Assembly (NCBI GenBank): GCA_017472225.1
Contig: JAFUQS010000068.1
Span: 1 to 33,693 of the forward strand
Reading direction: 5' to 3'
From: Clostridia bacterium
Lineage (GTDB): Bacteria > Bacillota > Clostridia > Oscillospirales > Acutalibacteraceae
DNA length: 33,693 nt
Made by a program: the position numbers and the translations under genes. The notes beneath the pieces were generated by a model, which was given only the letters and a program-made list of their open reading frames with translations, did no database searches and was not told where the DNA came from. Position 1 is the stretch's first letter. The number at the start of each line of letters is the position of its first letter. Positions 7,628 to 14,250 of the stretch are shown piece by piece.

Positions 7628-8335
7628 ATGCTGGATTTTGATGTTAAAATTGCAAAGTTTCTGGAGCAGTTTATTGACAAGGGCGCTTATGCGAGTGTTC
7701 TTGAAGGCTTGCAGAATACAATGATAATTGCCGTCGCCGGTCTTGTTATAGGCATTTTTATCGGTACGGTTATTGCTGTTGTGAGAGTGCTCCCGAAATA
7801 CAGACTGTTGCCACGGCTTCTTGACGGAATATGCTCGCTTTATGTGGGACTTTTCAGAGGAACTCCCATTGTTGTGCAGCTTCTTGTTTTCTATTATGTT
7901 GTGTTGCCCTTGCTCGGCTTCAACAGGGTGGATTCTGTCAGTGTTGCAATAATTGTTTTCGGCATGAACTCAGGTGCATATATTTCTGAAATTATGCGAA
8001 GCGGTATTCTTTCTGTTGATATCGGTCAGATGGAAGGCGGAAGAAGTGTTGGCATGAGCTACGGAGCGACGATGATTAAAATTGTAATTCCTCAGGCAAT
8101 AAAGAACATTCTTCCCACCCTCGGCAACGAGTTCATTGCCCTTGTTAAGGAAACCTCCGTTGTTTCCTTTGTTGGTGCAACAGACCTTTACAAGGCTTTC
8201 AGAAGCATAGGCAGCAGAACCTATGAATACATGGTACCCTATCTTGTGATGGCAGTTATTTATATTGTTATCGTAATGGTAATCACAGTGCTTATCAAGC
8301 TTATGGAAAGGAGGCTGAGGAAAAGTGACAGATAA
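7628..8335 (+). CDS. amino-acid ABC transporter permease (HisM/GlnP type)
   Basis: A 235-residue integral membrane protein of the polar amino-acid permease family. Hydrophobic segments occur at about residues 24-50, 63-97 and 188-222. The cytoplasmic EAA-type loop that docks the ATPase reads [22 protein letters not shown], followed by [18 protein letters not shown], which is typical of the family. It probably forms a homodimer, since no second permease is nearby. GAGG lies 9-10 bases before the ATG. The gene follows the binding protein after a hairpin and overlaps the ATPase gene by 11 bases, so the three are one operon. Confidence 0.95.
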   Translation: MLDFDVKIAKFLEQFIDKGAYASVLEGLQNTMIIAVAGLVIGIFIGTVIAVVRVLPKYRLLPRLLDGICSLYVGLFRGTPIVVQLLVFYYVVLPLLGFNRVDSVSVAIIVFGMNSGAYISEIMRSGILSVDIGQMEGGRSVGMSYGATMIKIVIPQAIKNILPTLGNEFIALVKETSVVSFVGATDLYKAFRSIGSRTYEYMVPYLVMAVIYIVIVMVITVLIKLMERRLRKSDR

Positions 8336-9158
8336 TAATGAAAACCTCATTGAGGTCACTGACCTTTGCAAATCCTTCGGTGACAATCATGTTCTTAAAA
8401 ACATTACCACCACCATCAAAAAGGGTGAAAAGGTGGTTGTTATCGGCCCCTCAGGCTCGGGCAAAAGCACATTTCTCCGTTGCCTTAACTGTATGGAGGA
8501 CCCTACAAGCGGCTCAATTATTTTCGGCGGCGAAAACATTGCAGACCCCAAGGTCAACATCAATATTCACCGCCAGAAAATGGGCATGGTTTTTCAGCAT
8601 TTCAATCTTTTCAACAACAAGACTGTTATTGAAAACATTATGATGGCTCCCGTTTATGTGGGCAAGAAGAATCTCAAAAAGCAGAAAAGAGATAATCTTC
8701 TTAAAAAGCTTCATCTTAAAAAGGGTGAGGCTGTTCCTGTAACAACAACACCGGATGAAATCAAAAAGCAGGCTAAGGAAAAGGCAATTGAGCTTCTTAA
8801 AAGAATCGGACTTGAAGAAAAGGCAGACGCTTATCCTTCATCACTTTCCGGCGGACAGAAGCAGAGAGTTGCAATTGTACGCTCACTTGCAATGGATCCG
8901 GATGTTATCCTTTTCGATGAGCCTACCTCAGCCCTTGACCCGGAAATGGTCGGTGAGGTTCTTGAACTGATGAAGGAGCTTGCAGATCAGGGTATGACAA
9001 TGGTTGTTGTAACCCATGAAATGGGCTTTGCAAGGGAAGTGGGAACAAGAATCATGTTCATGGACGAGGGACGCTTTGTTGAGCAGGCAACTCCCGAAGA
9101 GTTTTTCTCAAACCCGAAAAGCCCCCGTGCAGTTGAATTTCTGTCAAAGGTTTTATAA
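8325..9158 (+). CDS. amino-acid ABC transporter ATPase (GlnQ/HisP type) with a helical-domain insertion
   Basis: A 277-residue ATPase energising the importer. Walker A is GPSGSGKST (41-49), the Q-loop Gln is residue 91, the signature is LSGGQ (174-178), Walker B is VILFDEP (194-200) and the switch His lies in VVVTHEMG. Usual GlnQ-type proteins have about 240-250 residues. The extra length is a Lys-rich stretch at about residues 118-146, between the Q-loop and the signature, in the helical subdomain that meets the permease. The start is GTG at 8325, inside the permease gene, with GAGG upstream. The two genes overlap by 11 bases, which implies coupled translation. Confidence 0.95.
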   Translation: MTDNNENLIEVTDLCKSFGDNHVLKNITTTIKKGEKVVVIGPSGSGKSTFLRCLNCMEDPTSGSIIFGGENIADPKVNINIHRQKMGMVFQHFNLFNNKTVIENIMMAPVYVGKKNLKKQKRDNLLKKLHLKKGEAVPVTTTPDEIKKQAKEKAIELLKRIGLEEKADAYPSSLSGGQKQRVAIVRSLAMDPDVILFDEPTSALDPEMVGEVLELMKELADQGMTMVVVTHEMGFAREVGTRIMFMDEGRFVEQATPEEFFSNPKSPRAVEFLSKVL

Positions 9159-9177
9159 TAATAACAAAACTGTTGGC

Positions 9178-9201
9178 TATTCAGCCTTGGTTGGCTGAAT
9201 A
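9178..9201 (+). terminator. first hairpin after the ABC operon
   Basis: TATTCAGCC (9178-9186) pairs perfectly with GGCTGAATA (9193-9201) around TTGGTT. No T-run follows directly. It probably works with the terminator just downstream, or protects the mRNA 3' end. Confidence 0.55.
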
Positions 9202-9218
9202 CAGTTCAGGCGAAATAT

Positions 9219-9253
9219 ACGGTGTAGTCCATTACGGCTACACCGTCTTTTTT
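9219..9253 (+). terminator. Rho-independent terminator of the ABC operon
   Basis: ACGGTGTAG (9219-9227) pairs perfectly with CTACACCGT (9238-9246) and is followed by CTTTTTTG. Confidence 0.88.
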
Positions 9254-9322
9254 GTTAAAACAGCTTTTAGTTTTATAAAGCTTCTGCCACATTTGTTTGT
9301 TGTTTCCGCAGCGGGACAAGTT

Positions 9323-9385
9323 CAGTAGACAGTAGACAGTAGTCAGGGGTCAGTAGTCAGGGGTCAGGGGTCAGTAGACAGGGAA
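9323..9385. repeat. heptanucleotide tandem array, consensus CAG(T/G)(A/G)G(A/T)
   Basis: From 9323 the sequence divides exactly into 7-base units: CAGTAGA three times (two at the start, one eighth), CAGTAGT twice and CAGGGGT three times. These make eight clean units to 9378, plus a degenerate ninth, CAGGGAA. The two unit types alternate irregularly, which suggests slippage and unit-by-unit spread. It resembles the short tandem heptamer repeats known from cyanobacteria (STRR), though homology is not implied. Confidence 0.9.
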
Positions 9386-9698
9386 AAGATAAAACAATAA
9401 GGAGTCTGTAAAAAATAAACAATCATTAAAAAGAAAGAATAGCAACGTAAAAAGGAATTCTCTTTCAGAAAGCAGATTGTAGCGGGAGCGACTGTCGGAC
9501 TACACGCAGTGGAAAGGCAGACAAATAAAATAGACAATAGCAGACCTTACGGAACAAATGAAACCGAGCGGCTCATTTTATTGAGCTTTGTTTTAATCAG
9601 AGCTGTTCGGCAACCGAGCCGTGGTACAGCACAACGGAGCAATCTGAAAATACCGATAAGAAGAAACCTTGTTTTTTTATCCACGGTGAGCAGAAAAG

Positions 9699-9740
9699 AA
9701 TACCGAGTAAAGGATAGAATAAGCCTGACTCGGTATTTTT
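9699..9740 (+). terminator. terminator-like stem in the repeat region
   Basis: AATACCGAGT (9699-9708) pairs perfectly with ACTCGGTATT (9728-9737) around a 19-base loop, followed by TTT. No gene upstream can be supported, so it may be part of a dispersed element or a remnant. Confidence 0.5.
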
Positions 9741-9776
9741 AGTTCTTGCGGAAGCTAATCCGCCAGCGTGCTTTTG

Positions 9777-9806
9777 CTTACTTTTGTCACGCTTGACAAA
9801 AGTAAG
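9777..9806. repeat. perfect 13-bp inverted repeat (REP-like hairpin)
   Basis: CTTACTTTTGTCA (9777-9789) and TGACAAAAGTAAG (9794-9806) are perfect reverse complements around CGCT. Neither side has a run of T suited to termination. This form fits a dispersed palindromic element. Confidence 0.8.
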
Positions 9807-9876
9807 AGCCCAAGCGGCTCGAGCGAGCGGAGTCAGAGGAACAGATAAAACCTTGCCATTTTGCACCACGGCACAT

Positions 9877-10005
9877 AAAAGCGAGGATAAATACACTTTA
9901 AGTAGGCAGTAGTCATGGGTCAGTAGTCAGGGTGCCTTTGGCACAGGATAAATAACACCTCAAAATTTAAAAGCGAAGATAACTACACTTTAAGTAGTCA
10001 GGAAA
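9877..10005. repeat. 29-nt direct repeat, two copies, each followed by heptamer units
   Basis: The 29-base stretches at 9877-9905 and 9969-9997 match at 27 positions (both start AAAAGCGA and end ACACTTTAAGTAG). The first runs into heptamers at 9907-9934 (CAGTAGT, CATGGGT, CAGTAGT, CAGGGTG) and the second into AAGTAGT-CAGGAAA at 9992-10005. The unit of about 92 bases therefore appears duplicated together with its heptamer tail. Confidence 0.8.
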
Positions 10006-10099
10006 AGATAAAACAGGGACGATAAAAATGAATAACCATAAAAACCATTGTAAAAGCAGTTTTTTATTGTAAATCAAAAGGGGATTAGCTTTTTTTGGC

Positions 10100-10315
10100 A
10101 TGGTTTTGCGTGGGGATATATGTCAACACTGCTCTTATTCATTGTTTGTTAATAATTTTACAACTTCAAATTAACTATAATTTGTCTTAATATCAGCATG
10201 ATATAAAAATAATACACGGTGTTTTATTTTTTCGCTTTTTATTATTGACTTTAATGCTGTAATTTGATATCATATAAAATGGTATGCAAGAATTTTCGGC
10301 GATGGTTTTGCATGG
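10100..10315. repeat. 14-nt direct repeat ATGGTTTTGC(G/A)TGG flanking the promoter of the condensation cluster
   Basis: Copy 1 is at 10100-10113 and copy 2 at 10302-10315, 13 of 14 bases identical. Copy 2 lies in the 5' leader, between the -10 box and the start codon. These may be two binding sites of one regulator that loops DNA across the promoter, or chance remnants of a repeat. Confidence 0.45.
10245..10273 (+). promoter_or_regulatory. promoter of the condensation-ligase-carrier cluster
   Basis: TTGACT (10245-10250), a 17-base spacer and TATCAT (10268-10273). Each box matches the consensus at 5 of 6 positions. The leader to the ATG at 10379 is about 100 bases and carries an ATGCAA/TTGCAT pair (10284-10289 and 10308-10313) and the second copy of the 14-nt repeat. 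Confidence 0.7.
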
Positions 10316-10378
10316 TCGGAAAGGCCAATATAAAAGTGTAAAAAATTTAACATTAACGATGAAAGAAGTGTAGAATTT

Positions 10379-11767
10379 ATGAAGAAAGAACTTCCGTCAA
10401 AGCTCTACGACCTCATTCCTTCTCAGGAAACGATGTACCTTATGGTCAAGTATAGCTTTTCAAAGCAGATTACTCAGATTCCCACATCGATTACTGTTGA
10501 TATGGATGTGGATTTTGACATTCTCACAAAGGCTCTCAATATTGAATTTGAAAGAAATGACAGCCTTCGTCTGAGATTCATGAAGGTTGATAAGCAGATT
10601 AAGCAGTATTTCCTTCCCTCATTCAAAATGAATAAGGTTCCCATGAAGTATTTCCGCAGTGTTGAGGAGCAAAAGGCTTTCTTCGGAAAAGACGGACAGA
10701 CTCCCGTTAAATTCCTTAAGGGCGAAAGCTTCAGAATCTATTTCTATAAAATTGCAGACGGCAGCAGCGGTATTTACCTTAATGTCAGCCATCTTAATAT
10801 GGATGCACTCGGTGCAGTTGTTTTCTATCTTGACCTTATGGGTGTTTATCAGGCACTTAAAACAAACAGTGAGCTTCCCGATCCTCTTTATTCCTATGAA
10901 GAATACATTCAGCAAGAGCTTGAAAAGGTTGCTTCAAAGAAAAGATGGGATAAGCACGAAAAATGGTACCGTGAATACTTTGCAAAGGGTGGCGAGCCCT
11001 TCTATGCAGCCGTTCACGGCCCTGAGTTCCTTGAAAAGTACAGAGCAAAAAAGAAGAATCCCGACCTTCGTGTTCCTGCTGCATATAATCCCATTTATGA
11101 TAAGTGCAGTATGTATAACGGTCACATCAATGCTGAAGATGCAGCAAAGATTTTTGAATTCTGCAAAGCTCACAGCATTGCTCCCGAAAGTGTATTTATG
11201 ATGGGTCTTCGTACTCATTGCTCCGCTATCAACTACAGAATCAATGATGTATTCATGATGGCAAACTGCTCAAAGCGTGCAACCGTTAAGGAAAAGAGAA
11301 TGGGCGGCTGCCTTGACCAGCCTGTTCAGGTTCGTACAATTCTTTCAGAGGACCAGACCTTTATGGATGGTGTAAACGAATATACATCGGTAAGAACTCA
11401 GCTTTACCGTCATGTTGAATATCCCTATATCACAGCAAGAGATATGTCAAGAGATATGTATAACTACAACCTCATTCAGGGACCTGCCTGCATGATGTTC
11501 TCATGGATTCCTCTGCCCGTTGGTATGGATTTAGGCTTTAAGTTTGACTTCCAGTTCTATGATCTCGGAAGATATTTCACTCCGCTTTACACAATCTGCA
11601 CTCCTAACCCGGTGGATAATGGTATTGACCTTAACTATATGTACAGAGTCAAGCTTTCCGAACAGAGCCACATTGAAGTTCTTCACAAAAACTGCATGAA
11701 AGTAGTTTTAGCCGGTATCGAAAATCCGGACATCACAATCAAAGAGCTTCTTGATATGTGCAACTAA
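10379..11767 (+). CDS. stand-alone condensation-domain protein (NRPS C-domain superfamily)
   Basis: A 462-residue protein of the size and layout of a single condensation domain, the fold shared by NRPS C domains, PapA-type acyltransferases and related CoA-dependent enzymes. The active-site motif HHxxxDG appears as SHLNMDA at residues 137-143. The catalytic His (H138) and the structural Asp (D142) remain, while the first His is Ser and the Gly is Ala. No signal peptide or membrane segment is seen. An AMP-forming ligase and a carrier protein follow in the same direction, so it may transfer a carrier-bound acyl or aminoacyl group to an amine or alcohol acceptor. The ribosome site (GAAAGAAG) is weak. 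The product and acceptor cannot be told from the sequence. Confidence 0.8.
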   Translation: MKKELPSKLYDLIPSQETMYLMVKYSFSKQITQIPTSITVDMDVDFDILTKALNIEFERNDSLRLRFMKVDKQIKQYFLPSFKMNKVPMKYFRSVEEQKAFFGKDGQTPVKFLKGESFRIYFYKIADGSSGIYLNVSHLNMDALGAVVFYLDLMGVYQALKTNSELPDPLYSYEEYIQQELEKVASKKRWDKHEKWYREYFAKGGEPFYAAVHGPEFLEKYRAKKKNPDLRVPAAYNPIYDKCSMYNGHINAEDAAKIFEFCKAHSIAPESVFMMGLRTHCSAINYRINDVFMMANCSKRATVKEKRMGGCLDQPVQVRTILSEDQTFMDGVNEYTSVRTQLYRHVEYPYITARDMSRDMYNYNLIQGPACMMFSWIPLPVGMDLGFKFDFQFYDLGRYFTPLYTICTPNPVDNGIDLNYMYRVKLSEQSHIEVLHKNCMKVVLAGIENPDITIKELLDMCN

Positions 11768-11827
11768 TTTTAAGTTGGAGAAATTGGCATAAAGCCGTAA
11801 AAATATTAAAGAATCAGGAGAATCAGA

Positions 11828-13594
11828 ATGCATATTGAAATCAGCAAAAAAGAATTCAAAGAGCTTTCAAAGCTCAGAGAAAAAATTCACAACTCAGGCG
11901 AAGTAACAAGCATTAAAGAAATTTTCACAAGAAGTGAAGCCTTCGGCGACAGAGTGGCTGTTGTTGAAAAAATTAAAAAACAGGATGTTGTTTACACTGT
12001 AAAGGATTTTCACGACAGAGTAAGACAGGTCGGTACTGCTCTTTATGAGCTTGGTCTCGGCGGAAAGCACATTTCAATTGTCAGTGAAAACAGCTATAAT
12101 TGGATTGTTGTATTTTTTGCAATTGTATGCGGCGGCGGTGTTGCAGTTCCCATTGATAAGGAGCTTCCCGATAAGGATATCAGTATGCTTATTTCAAAGG
12201 GCGATGCAGAAGCAGTTTTCCACAGCAAAACATATAAAGAAACAGCAAAGCTTCACCTTGAAGCAGATGAACGCTGCAAGTATGCTTTCGTAATGAATCC
12301 CGGAGCAAAGGCTGAAGGCGGAAAATACCTTTCAGTGGACGCTCTTGCTGAAATGGGTAAGGAGCTTCTTGAAAAGGGTGACAGACGCTTCATTGATGCA
12401 GAGGTTAAAAAGGATGACCTTGCAGCAGTTGTTTTCACCTCAGGCACCACCGGAACAAATAAGGGCGTTATGCTTTCTCATCACAACTTTGCAACAAATG
12501 TTGAAGGTGTTCTTCAGTTCCTCGGTCCCGAGCAGTCAACAATGTCAATTCTTCCCATGAACCATGTTTATGAGCTTTCATGCAGTATTCTTACCGCTAT
12601 CTATATGAACGGTATCATTTATGTCAATGACAGTCTCAAGAATATTCTTCCCAACATCAACGATTTCAGACCCACTGCAATGGCTGTTGTTCCCCTTGTT
12701 CTTGAAGCCATCTATAATGGTATCTGGGCAAAGGCAGAAGCAGGCGGCAAGGCTGAAATCATGAAAAAGATGATTAAAATCAGCAACAAGCTTCTTGATA
12801 AGGGTATTGATATCAGACCTATCGTATTCAAGCAGATTAAAGACAACTTCGGCGGTCAGTTCCCCACAATGTCATGCGGCGGTGCTCCTGCAAGAGGTGA
12901 CCACATCAAGGTTCTTTCAGAGCTTGGCTTTAACATCATTTCCGGCTATGGTATGACAGAATGTTCACCCACAATCACTCTTCATAGGAACGGCAGAAAG
13001 AAGCCTCTTTCAGCAGGCTATGCATTCCCGAAGGCAAAGTTCATCATCAACGAGCCCGATGAAGACGGCATTGGTGAAATCTGGGTTAAGGGTGACAATG
13101 TAACCAAGGGCTATTATAAGGATGAAGAAGCAACAAAGGCTTCCTTCTCAGAAGATGGCTGGTTCAAAACAGGTGACTACGGCAGACTTGATGAGGATGG
13201 TGAGCTTTATATCACCGGCAGAAAGAAGTATCTTATCATTCTTCCCAACGGTGAAAATATCTTCCCTGAAACAGTTGAAAGCAACATTATGGAGCATCTT
13301 CCTTACGCTGTTGAAACTGTTGCATTTGAAGAAAAAATCAATGTTGCAGGCAGAGAGAACACCATTATGGCTGCTGCAATTTATGTCAACAAGGAATTCC
13401 TCAAGGACATGACAGATGAGGAAATCATTGCAAAGACAAAGGCTGATGTTGCAGATTCAAACAAGGGTCAGCCTTCGTACAGAAAAGTTCAGAATGTTTA
13501 TGTATCCTTCACAGAGTTTGAAAAGAACTCCACAAGAAAGGTTATCAGACAGAAGGTAATTGATACATACACAAAGAAAACAGAAACCGTTTAA
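11828..13594 (+). CDS. AMP-forming acyl/aminoacyl ligase (adenylating enzyme, long-chain acyl-CoA synthetase-like)
   Basis: A 588-residue member of the ANL superfamily that activates a carboxylic acid as adenylate and loads a thiol. Visible core motifs are FTSGTTGTNKGV (203-214, nucleotide P-loop), GYGMTECSP (373-381), GWFKTGDYG and ITGRKKYLIILPNGENIFPE, with the likely catalytic Lys571 in NSTRKVIRQ. The sequence resembles long-chain fatty-acid ligases more than classical NRPS adenylation domains, so a fatty acid is a plausible substrate. Residue-level specificity cannot be read. It sits 60 bases after the condensation protein, with CAGGAGAA upstream of the ATG, and 15 bases before the carrier protein gene. 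This makes loading of that carrier the likely job, rather than general CoA ligation. Confidence 0.9.
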   Translation: MHIEISKKEFKELSKLREKIHNSGEVTSIKEIFTRSEAFGDRVAVVEKIKKQDVVYTVKDFHDRVRQVGTALYELGLGGKHISIVSENSYNWIVVFFAIVCGGGVAVPIDKELPDKDISMLISKGDAEAVFHSKTYKETAKLHLEADERCKYAFVMNPGAKAEGGKYLSVDALAEMGKELLEKGDRRFIDAEVKKDDLAAVVFTSGTTGTNKGVMLSHHNFATNVEGVLQFLGPEQSTMSILPMNHVYELSCSILTAIYMNGIIYVNDSLKNILPNINDFRPTAMAVVPLVLEAIYNGIWAKAEAGGKAEIMKKMIKISNKLLDKGIDIRPIVFKQIKDNFGGQFPTMSCGGAPARGDHIKVLSELGFNIISGYGMTECSPTITLHRNGRKKPLSAGYAFPKAKFIINEPDEDGIGEIWVKGDNVTKGYYKDEEATKASFSEDGWFKTGDYGRLDEDGELYITGRKKYLIILPNGENIFPETVESNIMEHLPYAVETVAFEEKINVAGRENTIMAAAIYVNKEFLKDMTDEEIIAKTKADVADSNKGQPSYRKVQNVYVSFTEFEKNSTRKVIRQKVIDTYTKKTETV

Positions 13595-13609
13595 AAAGGA
13601 GGGTACACT

Positions 13610-13840
13610 ATGCTTGAAACACTCAGAAGTGTAATTTGCCGTTATGTTGACATCGACCCCAACACACTCACTGAAGAAACAAACATCAGAAGTGAGCTCG
13701 GACTCAACTCTCTTGAGCTTATCAACATTGCAGTTGCAATTGAAGATGAATTTGATGTTGAAATCCCTGACCGTGAGGTTGCAAACATTGAAACATTGGG
13801 CGATGCAATCAAGGTTATTGAAAAGTACCTTGAAGACTAA
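13610..13840 (+). CDS. acyl/peptidyl carrier protein
   Basis: A 76-residue acidic carrier protein. The phosphopantetheine attachment site is Ser34 in LGLNSLELI. Most acyl carrier proteins have Asp before the Ser (DSL), and here it is Asn33. The four-helix pattern and total length are normal. A strong AGGAGG lies 8-9 bases before the ATG. It is the last gene of the condensation-ligase-carrier set and is followed at once by a terminator. No 4'-phosphopantetheinyl transferase or thioesterase is in the window, so these would have to act from elsewhere. Being alone with a dedicated ligase, it is unlikely to be the housekeeping fatty-acid carrier. Confidence 0.92.
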   Translation: MLETLRSVICRYVDIDPNTLTEETNIRSELGLNSLELINIAVAIEDEFDVEIPDREVANIETLGDAIKVIEKYLED

Positions 13841-13854
13841 GCTTTAAAGAACAC

Positions 13855-13883
13855 ATCCTCCCTGAAAAAAGGGAGGATTTTTT
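13855..13883 (+). terminator. Rho-independent terminator of the C-A-T cluster
   Basis: ATCCTCCC (13855-13862) pairs with GGGAGGAT (13871-13878) around TGAAAAAA, followed by TTTTT. Confidence 0.9.
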
Positions 13884-13929
13884 CTGTTGTAAGTCAGAAG
13901 CAAAAAAACAGAATATTTTATAAAAAGAC

Positions 13930-13958
13930 TTGATTTTTATGTTCTTATTGTGTATAAT
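13930..13958 (+). promoter_or_regulatory. promoter of tRNA-Ser
   Basis: TTGATT (13930-13935), a 17-base spacer and a perfect TATAAT (13953-13958). The tRNA begins 21 bases downstream. Confidence 0.85.
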
Positions 13959-13978
13959 ATCAAGGCAACAAAACATAT

Positions 13979-14071
13979 GGAGAGTTGTCCGAGCTGGCCG
14001 AAGGAGCACGATTGGAAATCGTGTAAGTCGCTAAAACGGCTTCGAGGGTTCGAATCCCTTGCTCTCCGCCA
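13979..14071 (+). tRNA. tRNA-Ser (anticodon GGA), CCA encoded
   Basis: Acceptor strands GGAGAGT (13979-13985) and GCTCTCC (14061-14067) pair with one G-U. The anticodon stem-loop CACGA-TTGGAAA-TCGTG gives anticodon GGA, reading TCC and TCT. A long variable arm follows, as expected for a class II tRNA, then the T-arm GAGGG-TTCGAAT-CCCTT. The discriminator is G14068 and CCA is encoded at 14069-14071. Confidence 0.96.
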
Positions 14072-14079
14072 AAAAAATG

Positions 14080-14117
14080 AAAGGTAATTCCACAAGGAGT
14101 TACCTTTTATTTTTTTT
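14080..14117 (+). terminator. terminator of tRNA-Ser
   Basis: AAAGGTAA (14080-14087) pairs with TTACCTTT (14100-14107), with further TCC/GGA pairing inside, and is followed by TAT and a run of T. Confidence 0.82.
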
Positions 14118-14136
14118 CGATAGATTTAAGAGAGAA

Positions 14137-14236
14137 AAGGGATTCGAACAAGGAGGGAGCAAAGCGGAAGGAAACAGTCCGCTGCACGGATATTTATAGC
14201 TTGCGCTCTCCCTCACCGGATGACCATCGGTGGGGG
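14137..14236. repeat. post-tRNA element with an inverted T-arm copy and two hairpins
   Basis: AAGGGATTCGAAC (14137-14149) is the exact reverse complement of the tRNA-Ser T-arm stretch at 14048-14060. It is followed by an AGCGGA/TCCGCT hairpin (14163-14183) and a 9-bp stem CCCTCACCG/CGGTGGGGG (14210-14236) just past the end of ldhA. The mix of tRNA-like and palindromic sequence beside a tRNA suggests a remnant of an integration site or a dispersed tRNA-associated repeat. No integrase is present. Confidence 0.5.
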
Positions 14237-14250
14237 CTTTGGCTTTGCGT

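Larger units (their letters stand above)
9254..10244. other. gene-poor, repeat-rich region
   Basis: About 1 kb with no gene I can support. Short open frames at 9509-9742 (plus) and 9597-9896 (minus) lack clear ribosome sites and family features and run through repeats. The stretch holds heptanucleotide repeats in three places, a 29-nt repeat in two copies, a perfect 13-bp hairpin and a terminator-like stem, all listed separately. It separates the ABC operon terminator from the condensation-domain gene cluster, and may be an accumulated array of small dispersed repeats. Confidence 0.7.

Noticed and set aside
9323-9385. Possible CRISPR array
   Set aside because: Units are 7 bases with no spacers, and no cas genes are present.
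9509-9742. 77-codon open frame on the plus strand in the same gap
   Set aside because: No supported start signal, odd composition, and it ends inside a terminator-like stem.
9597-9896. 99-codon open frame on the minus strand in the repeat-rich gap
   Set aside because: No ribosome site, no recognisable domain, and it reads through a perfect hairpin and a terminator-like stem. More likely a chance frame in dispersed repeats.
14210-14236. Terminator for ldhA
   Set aside because: The stem is good, but no T-run follows on the minus strand, so it is described only as part of the post-tRNA element.
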